A DNA stretch of 11,428 nt from Solobacterium sp. (GTDB lineage: Bacteria; Bacillota_I; Bacilli_A; Erysipelotrichales; Erysipelotrichaceae). Of this stretch, positions 7,974 through 11,428 are shown piece after piece (position 1 is the stretch's first letter; each line of letters starts with the position of its first letter). Both the position numbers and the translations under genes were made by a program. The stretch is from contig JAFVFM010000169.1 in NCBI GenBank assembly GCA_017475415.1, positions 1 through 11,428 on the forward strand, given 5' to 3'. The notes under the pieces were generated by a model. The model ran no database searches. It was given only the letters and a program-made list of their open reading frames with translations, and was not told the origin of the DNA.

Positions 7974-8631
7974 TTACAGCCAACCTCTTTTCTAATCGTT
8001 TTACTAAGAAAGATAATACAATCGTCAAAAACAAATAGATCCCTGCAATAATGAATAATGGTTGCCAAGAAAGATATTTGTTCGCAAGAATTGTTCGTGT
8101 ATACATTAGTTCATATAACATTAGTGTACCAGCCAAGGAAGTCTCTTTAATCATCGCTATATATTCATTCGCTAAAGCAGGAAGAATATTCTTAATCGCT
8201 TGTGGTAAGATAATCTTCGTCATTGTATGTTTCGCACTTAATCCTAATGAGCGAGCAGCTTCACTTTGGCCTGGATCTACAGAATTAATTCCACCCCTAA
8301 TGATTTCTGCTACATATGCACTAGAGTTTAAGATTAGCGCTAATACTACTGTTCCTTCTTTACCAATTACATCTAAAGCAGGAAATACTAATGGTAAAAA
8401 GAAGTAAGCAATATAGAGTTGTACTAATAAAGGTGTTCCTCTTAATACATTGACATAGATTAGCGACAAAGTATGTAATATTTTATTCTTAGATAATTGT
8501 AATAAAGCAATTAAAGCGCCTAATATCGTACCACCTGAAACAGCTATAAAAGCATATTTCAAGGTACCAAACATACCTTGTAGGAAGATTGGCCAATATT
8601 CAAGTAATACTTCAATAATCCCTGGTCCCAT
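7966..8631 (-). CDS. Amino-acid ABC transporter permease (HisM/GlnP type)
   Basis: This 221-residue polytopic membrane protein has about five hydrophobic segments. It has the polar amino-acid permease signature RGTPLLVQL near residue 64 and the cytoplasmic EAA loop [20 protein letters not shown] that contacts the ATPase. Length and motifs fit the HisM/GlnP family; only one permease gene is present, so it would act as a homodimer. It starts 2 bases after the binding-protein stop, with AAGGGAA at the end of that gene as ribosome binding site. Substrate is inferred to be a polar amino acid; the T-box specifier hints at arginine. Confidence 0.95.
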   Translation of the reverse strand: MGPGIIEVLLEYWPIFLQGMFGTLKYAFIAVSGGTILGALIALLQLSKNKILHTLSLIYVNVLRGTPLLVQLYIAYFFLPLVFPALDVIGKEGTVVLALILNSSAYVAEIIRGGINSVDPGQSEAARSLGLSAKHTMTKIILPQAIKNILPALANEYIAMIKETSLAGTLMLYELMYTRTILANKYLSWQPLFIIAGIYLFLTIVLSFLVKRLEKRLAVSD

Positions 8632-8633
8632 TA

Positions 8634-9596
8634 TTATTTCCCTTCTAATGTAAGAATTTGATCTTCTACATACATTTGTTGAAGAGAAGAAGCTTGCGCA
8701 ACAATATGCTTACCAACAAAGTCCTTTAATTCTTTATATTCATTAACCTTATCACTAGGAACAATTAAAGTATGGAATGTTACTTCATCATCCCCTCTAT
8801 AGCCAGTAGATAATTCAAATGTTTCTGCTCTATCTTTTTTCCAGCCAAAGCCCGAGAATGCAATATCTACCTTGCCTGTATCTACAGCTGTTAATACAGC
8901 ATTGAAATCCATTGTTTCTATCTTTAATTTCACACCTAAGCTATCCGCTACATATTTCGCTAACATCATTTCACAGCCATATACTGTACCATCTTCGGTA
9001 ATGAATTCATTGGCTGGGTAGTCAGGGGATGTCGCTATGACTAATTCACCCTTTTCTAATACAGACTTTAATACACCCTCTGCCTTACTTGTATCAATAG
9101 TAGGCATATTTAAATCACTTGTATCCAACAAATAAAGATAAGTATCATCGATTTTAGCATCAGAGAATACAGGTGTATCTCCTACAATTTCTTTTGCCTT
9201 ATCGTCATCTGTTCCAGCTTGTATTTTGGCTATCGCAGTCCATAAAGTATAGTAATCATTTTCTACAGCTGTTTTAATACTTGTATTCACTGCTTCAATT
9301 AAGCTTGCTTCACCTTTTTTCGCAATGGCTACATTACCTTCAAAGTCACCATATTGGCTTAAATCAAAATTGATACCAGACATAGCAAACTTACCTTCAG
9401 ATTGATCAACATAATTCTGTGCTGTCGTTCCATCTAACGCCACAGCATCACATTTACCAGTAGCTAAAGATAAGATGGCTTGATCTAAGCTCGTTACTAA
9501 TTCAAAGTTAGTCTTTGTAGAAGAAGTAGCATTACCACATCCTACTAGAAGTATTGCCATTAAACTTACAGCTATTTTTGTATATAATTTTTTCAT
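8634..9596 (-). CDS. Amino-acid-binding lipoprotein with circularly permuted SBP_bac_3 fold
   Basis: This 320-residue protein starts with a lipoprotein signal peptide (lipobox LVGC, Cys20). Residues about 31-127 match the C-terminal half of an SBP_bac_3 protein: a TSLDQAILSLATGKCDAVALD strand-helix pattern, then GNVAIAKKG and the closing helix with Trp119. A linker follows (128-180). Residues 181-314 match the N-terminal half: GELVIATSPDYPANEF, MDFNAVL, GKVDIAFSG, the ligand-carboxylate arginine in KKDRAETFELS, and VGKHIVAQASSLQQ. The two halves add up to one complete domain of usual size in swapped order, with both ligand-binding halves kept. It should deliver an amino acid to the downstream permease and ATPase. 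It begins at an ATGA overlap with the small upstream ORF and also has its own AAAGAGG site. Confidence 0.9.
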   Translation of the reverse strand: MKKLYTKIAVSLMAILLVGCGNATSSTKTNFELVTSLDQAILSLATGKCDAVALDGTTAQNYVDQSEGKFAMSGINFDLSQYGDFEGNVAIAKKGEASLIEAVNTSIKTAVENDYYTLWTAIAKIQAGTDDDKAKEIVGDTPVFSDAKIDDTYLYLLDTSDLNMPTIDTSKAEGVLKSVLEKGELVIATSPDYPANEFITEDGTVYGCEMMLAKYVADSLGVKLKIETMDFNAVLTAVDTGKVDIAFSGFGWKKDRAETFELSTGYRGDDEVTFHTLIVPSDKVNEYKELKDFVGKHIVAQASSLQQMYVEDQILTLEGK

Positions 9597-9670
9597 TTCT
9601 TATTCCTCTTTCTTTCTCTTTCTTTTTTTGTTACTGCATCTTGTACTACTTCAATTCGTCGGACTTTCAT
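9593..9670 (-). CDS. Small basic ORF (25 aa) leading the transporter operon
   Basis: A 25-codon ORF starts ATG at 9670 and begins MKVRRIEVVQDAVTKK; the rest is Arg, Lys, Glu and Asn. It contains five arginine and six lysine codons. Its ribosome binding site AAGGAGGG (9686-9679, 8 bases before ATG) is the best in the window. Its TGA stop overlaps the ATG of the binding-protein gene as ATGA. It lies directly after the T-box terminator, so it is the first translated cistron when the leader reads through. I do not recognise the peptide. It may be a leader peptide that couples translation, or a small regulatory or RNA-binding protein. Confidence 0.6.
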   Translation of the reverse strand: MKVRRIEVVQDAVTKKERERKRNKK

Positions 9671-9678
9671 CAGCTATT

Positions 9679-9686
9679 CCCTCCTT
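9679..9686 (-). promoter_or_regulatory. Strong ribosome binding site for the small ORF
   Basis: AAGGAGGG closely matches the anti-Shine-Dalgarno sequence at ideal spacing to the ATG at 9670. It lies only a few bases beyond the terminator T-run of the T-box. It is the main evidence that the small ORF is translated. Confidence 0.75.
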
Positions 9687-9690
9687 AAAC

Positions 9691-9719
9691 AAAAAAGCCG
9701 TCTCCATTCCAGAGACGAC
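9691..9719 (-). terminator. T-box-controlled terminator hairpin
   Basis: On the - strand GTCGTCTC (9719-9712) pairs with GAGACGGC (9704-9697) around a seven-base loop, with one G-U pair, followed by six T. It is mutually exclusive with the antiterminator formed by the adjacent T-box core. Confidence 0.9.
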
Positions 9720-9915
9720 ATAATCGCGGTACCACACTGGTTATTATGAAAAATCATAATCACTCTTATCCTTAACGCAGAATATACGTCTTATCCTACT
9801 TAGGTTCAGATAAGCATCTCCCAAATGCGCTTCTTCGTAACTGTTGCCGCTAGACTTCCACTCTGTTCTAGCTCGCTAATGGACTATTACGAATACTCTT
9901 TCGTTCATTGATTTT
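9691..9915 (-). promoter_or_regulatory. T-box riboswitch leader (tRNA-sensing)
   Basis: The 14-base T-box core AGTGTGGTACCGCG is present at 9738-9725 on the - strand, followed by a terminator. Upstream, Stem I is recognisable: AGTA of the specifier-loop E motif (9897-9894), a perfect TTCGTAA/TTACGAA helix (9893-9887 with 9840-9834), AGCGAG of the AG-bulge type (9877-9872), and a distal CTAGA/TCTAG hairpin with a GTGGAAG-containing loop. On the 3' side of the specifier loop the sequence reads GAAGCGCA. A TTATGA/TCATAA hairpin (9759-9744) lies before the antiterminator. Uncharged cognate tRNA would stabilise the antiterminator and switch on the transporter operon. CGC (Arg, 9829-9827), followed by the expected purine, is the best specifier; GCG (Ala) one base earlier is the alternative. 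Confidence 0.93.
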
Positions 9916-9920
9916 TAAAC

Positions 9921-9949
9921 ATCATATTGTAACAAGTACTCATTGTCAA
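9921..9949 (-). promoter_or_regulatory. Promoter of the T-box operon
   Basis: A consensus TTGACA (9949-9944) and TATGAT (9926-9921) are separated by exactly 17 bases, and transcription should start near 9915. This is the best sigma-A-type promoter in the window. The AT-rich sequence upstream could act as an UP element. Confidence 0.88.
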
Positions 9950-9970
9950 GAAAATATTTACATTTTATTT

Positions 9971-9986
9971 ATGAAAATATTTTCAT
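9971..9986. promoter_or_regulatory. 16-bp perfect palindrome between divergent promoters
   Basis: ATGAAAATATTTTCAT is its own reverse complement. It lies about 22 bases upstream of the T-box operon -35 and about 35 bases upstream of the tRNA -10. The motif GAAAATATTT inside it also occurs at 9950-9959, 23 bases away, close to two helical turns. It may be an operator or only AT-rich promoter DNA. Confidence 0.35.
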
Positions 9987-10017
9987 AGCATCTACTCTAC
10001 GCACCCTCTCTGTTTTG

Positions 10018-10029
10018 TGCTAGTATAAT
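10018..10029 (+). promoter_or_regulatory. Putative -10 region of the tRNA-Arg gene
   Basis: TATAAT lies at 10024-10029, with an overlapping extended -10 pattern TGCTAGTAT at 10018-10026, 12-15 bases before the tRNA. No clear -35 is visible. Confidence 0.5.
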
Positions 10030-10040
10030 AAAGTTCCTAT

Positions 10041-10117
10041 CTCCCGGTACCTCAGATGGATAGAGGGTTCGCCTCCTAAGCGAAACGCCAGCGGTTCGAA
10101 TCCGCTCCGGGAGGCCA
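10041..10117 (+). tRNA. tRNA-Arg (anticodon CCT)
   Basis: A full cloverleaf can be drawn by hand. The acceptor is CTCCCGG/CCGGGAG and the D stem CCTC/GAGG. The anticodon stem TTCGC/GCGAA carries the loop CTCCTAA, with anticodon CCT at 10075-10077. The variable loop has five bases, and the T arm is AGCGG-TTCGAAT-CCGCT. Discriminator G and an encoded CCA end at 10117. It reads AGG codons. A promoter-like -10 lies upstream and a terminator downstream, so it is a single-gene unit, divergent from the T-box operon. Confidence 0.97.
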
Positions 10118-10126
10118 TGTAAGATA

Positions 10127-10160
10127 CGCTGTAAGCCCGATAAGGTTTTACAGCGTTTTT
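10127..10160 (+). terminator. Intrinsic terminator after tRNA-Arg
   Basis: CGCTGTAA (10127-10134) pairs perfectly with TTACAGCG (10148-10155) around a 13-base loop, followed by TTTTTCTT. The right arm is also the last codons and stop of the ORF6N fragment on the other strand. Confidence 0.85.
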
Positions 10161-10366
10161 CTTCCTCTGTGACTTGATGTTGAAATATTCAACATCAAAT
10201 TGGAGTATTCCTCTTTTGTAAGTTGAAACATGAAATCATCTGGAAAGCGATTGATATTGTTTTTCACCTGCAAGTTTAGATACCTTGTTTCATACCCATA
10301 TATAGCTGCCAGGTCGCTATCCAGCATGACTTGCACGCCACGAATTGTGTAGACTTTATCACGCAA
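10148..10366 (-). pseudogene. ORF6N-domain (phage antirepressor-like) fragment
   Basis: The 72 codons match the start of an ORF6N DNA-binding domain: [20 protein letters not shown], then [15 protein letters not shown], then a SSHRGRKTL segment. Intact relatives continue there with a P-Y-x-F-T-E-x-G stretch and a further 60-200 residues. Here the frame stops at once, in the terminator arm of the tRNA gene. The only upstream start is TTG at 10366, with an in-frame stop three codons before it and no good ribosome binding site. Such domains are found in prophages and mobile islands as antirepressor-like or accessory proteins. I read it as a gene cut at its 3' end, and perhaps also at its start, by recombination beside the tRNA. 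Confidence 0.75.
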
Positions 10367-10823
10367 TGAAACCTATAGCCACAAATGCAGATGACCGCAT
10401 TCCATCTGAATTTAGCAGACGCTTCTGCCAAATTACAGGATGCTGTACATCTGTATTCATTTTGGCAGATGTATCTGCCAAAACAGGTTTATCCACTTCT
10501 GCGTCCTTGTTATCAAGGGGCGCCCACTCTTCATAGAACATGCGCATATTTCTAAGGTTTCTCGCCGAGAATCCTCTTTAGCCAGGTAATTCCTTTTGGA
10601 GCCTATCGCTTATTGCATCAATAGCACCTGTCCCCCAATATCCAGCTCTGGAATTCTCGGAAATATATTTCCCAATGCCATAATAAAGCATTAGCTGCTT
10701 TTCGTTTGCAGACTTTGCAGCATCATACTGGCTTTGAAGGATTGCTGTTTTAATTACAGAAACTGCTTCTCTGTAATTAGTAATCTCGTTCGTTTTATCT
10801 ATTTTTATCTCATTCTTATTCAT
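10359..10823 (-). pseudogene. DUF1016/YhcG N-terminal-type gene, interrupted and truncated
   Basis: From ATG 10823 (GAGG eight bases upstream) the frame encodes a helical DUF1016_N-like region: VIKTAILQSQYDAAKSANEK, LYYGIGKYISENSRAGYWG, AIDAISDRLQKELPG. An in-frame TAA at 10580-10578 then interrupts it. Translation of the same frame past the stop gives RGFSARNLRNMRMFYEEWAP, exactly what normally follows in this family, so a single T-to-A change of a TTA Leu codon would explain the stop. The frame ends at 10359 after AFVAIGF, where relatives go on to a PD-(D/E)XK nuclease domain. Family members occur in mobile elements and some transposase-like or defence contexts. The gene is inactive as written. 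Confidence 0.78.
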
Positions 10824-10910
10824 ACTAGCTACCTCAACGCTAGGATACTCGCCATTTCTGCGTATAAAAACCCATTTTTTTATATCAGTTCGATGGGCTT
10901 AATTCTATCG

Positions 10911-11102
10911 TCATCGTTCCAAATCCCTCGATGCTCTTTGAGGCACATTCCTTTGTCGCGGCTGTTCCTGCGCTTCTTTTTTAAGCCTCGTCAGCTGCTC
11001 TATAATGCTTTCTTTCTGAGGCCTTGGGGATATTTTTTCTGGAGGCTTCTTGCCGACCTTGATTGCCGGGTTTTCGACAGTTTGAAATACAGAAATGTTC
11101 AC
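10911..11102 (-). CDS. Unrecognised basic ORF in the mobile-element debris
   Basis: A 63-codon frame starts only at GTG (11102), without a convincing ribosome binding site. It is rich in Pro, Lys, Arg, Glu and Gln: a KKPPEKISPRPQKESIIEQL segment is followed by a charged helix-like LTRLKKEAQEQ. This style recalls C-terminal tails of relaxases and small accessory proteins of clostridial conjugative elements, but I cannot name a family. Another - strand frame continues open past its stop to about 10870 (ending IKPIELI), so a frameshifted longer gene is possible. Its GC content is clearly above that of the core genes. It may be a fragment rather than a gene. Confidence 0.3.
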   Translation of the reverse strand: MNISVFQTVENPAIKVGKKPPEKISPRPQKESIIEQLTRLKKEAQEQPRQRNVPQRASRDLER

Positions 11103-11428
11103 AAAGGCGCATAAATAGCGCTTTTTTTGTCAAATCAAAAATTTTTATGTAGCGATATATGTTGTAATGTTTCTGGAGGTTATACCACTATGAAACTTGA
11201 TTATTCTAGAAAAGCTAAAGATCCTACTTATTCTATTGCCACTACTGTTAGGGATGGTAATAGAGTTTCTACTATTAAAGTGGCTGTTATCGGTAAGCAT
11301 TCTGATCTGCTCAAAATCACGAATGACCCTCTTACCTACGCTAAAAAACAAGTAAAGGAATTTAACCAAAAATTAAAAACACAGATTATTACCTGCACCA
11401 CTCAAATTAACCTTGCCGAAAAACTTGA
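11103..11428 (+). mobile_element. Left part of an IS1634-like insertion sequence (ends not resolved)
   Basis: The transposase start and the AT-rich 90-base leader in front of it mark an insertion sequence entering from the right. I could not define its terminal inverted repeat, because the other end is not in the window. The left boundary given here is therefore only the end of the neighbouring ORF. Confidence 0.5.
11190..11428 (+). CDS. IS1634-type transposase, N-terminal part (runs off right edge)
   Basis: ATG at 11190 follows GGAGG at 11175-11179, and the frame stays open to the window end (79 codons). The start MKLDYSRKAKDPTYSI, then VRDGNRVSTIKVAVIGKHSDLL and DPLTYAKKQV, resembles the N-terminus of IS1634/IS4-like transposases. 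In these the DDE catalytic core comes later. That core, the gene's intactness and the right end of the element are outside the window. Confidence 0.8.
   Translation, partial: MKLDYSRKAKDPTYSIATTVRDGNRVSTIKVAVIGKHSDLLKITNDPLTYAKKQVKEFNQKLKTQIITCTTQINLAEKL

Larger units (their letters stand above)
10118..11428. other. tRNA-linked accessory region with decayed mobile genes
   Basis: Downstream of tRNA-Arg, base composition rises above the AT-rich core. Three - strand remnants follow each other (ORF6N fragment, broken DUF1016-type gene, unrecognised basic ORF), then a transposase. No second copy of the tRNA 3' end, which would mark an attachment site, is seen inside the window, and no integrase gene is present. 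Confidence 0.6.

Noticed and set aside
10101-10117. Attachment site at the tRNA 3' end
   Set aside because: The 3' end sequence of tRNA-Arg does not recur in the rest of the window and no integrase is present, so an att site cannot be supported here.
10825-10843. CTAGC/GCTAG hairpin around the ribosome binding site of the DUF1016-type gene
   Set aside because: Only five base pairs, with no partner element and a broken gene downstream; it may be chance.
10734-11114. 126-codon plus-strand frame rich in Phe, Leu and Arg
   Set aside because: It lies antisense to the recognisable DUF1016-type start and has no ribosome binding site. Its hydrophobic look comes from the AT-rich antisense sequence.
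11145-11369. 74-codon minus-strand frame at the right edge
   Set aside because: It is antisense to the transposase start, which has a ribosome binding site and family-like sequence.

Overview
The window looks like chromosomal DNA of a low-GC Gram-positive bacterium (Bacillota). The AT-rich codon use, AGGAG-type ribosome binding sites, a T-box leader, a tRNA gene with encoded CCA and a lipoteichoic-acid-synthase-type sulfatase all fit. A gut or oral Erysipelotrichia/Clostridia member is my best guess, from protein style only.

Left part (1-4033, + strand): the 3' part of an LtaS-family membrane sulfatase, then two back-to-back G3E (CobW/COG0523) GTPases. The first carries a very His-rich loop with 30 histidines. 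The second lacks the usual CxCC motif and is fused to a C-terminal domain like that of the YcgQ/DUF1980 (TIGR03943) proteins, which accompany YcgR-type permeases. Together they suggest metal (probably zinc) handling. A bidirectional terminator closes this block and the facing esterase gene.

Middle part (4032-9949, - strand): a short type-B carboxylesterase with its own leader, and upstream of it a tightly packed amino-acid uptake operon. From the operon's 5' end: a strong promoter, a complete T-box tRNA-sensing leader (candidate Arg specifier CGC), a 25-codon basic small ORF with an excellent ribosome binding site, a lipoprotein substrate-binding protein, a HisM-type permease, a HisP/GlnQ-type ATPase and a cytoplasmic M14 zinc carboxypeptidase. 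The genes overlap or sit within a few bases of each other. The most striking point is the binding protein: its SBP_bac_3 fold is circularly permuted. The C-terminal half follows the lipobox directly and the N-terminal half forms the end of the protein.

Right part (9950-11428): a 16-bp perfect palindrome between divergent promoters, tRNA-Arg(CCT) with its terminator, then an accessory stretch of visibly higher GC. This holds decayed mobile-element genes on the - strand: an ORF6N-domain fragment cut at the tRNA terminator, a DUF1016/YhcG-type N-terminal region broken by an in-frame stop, and an unrecognised basic ORF. The start of an IS1634-type transposase runs off the right edge. This looks like a tRNA-linked insertion hotspot with old debris.
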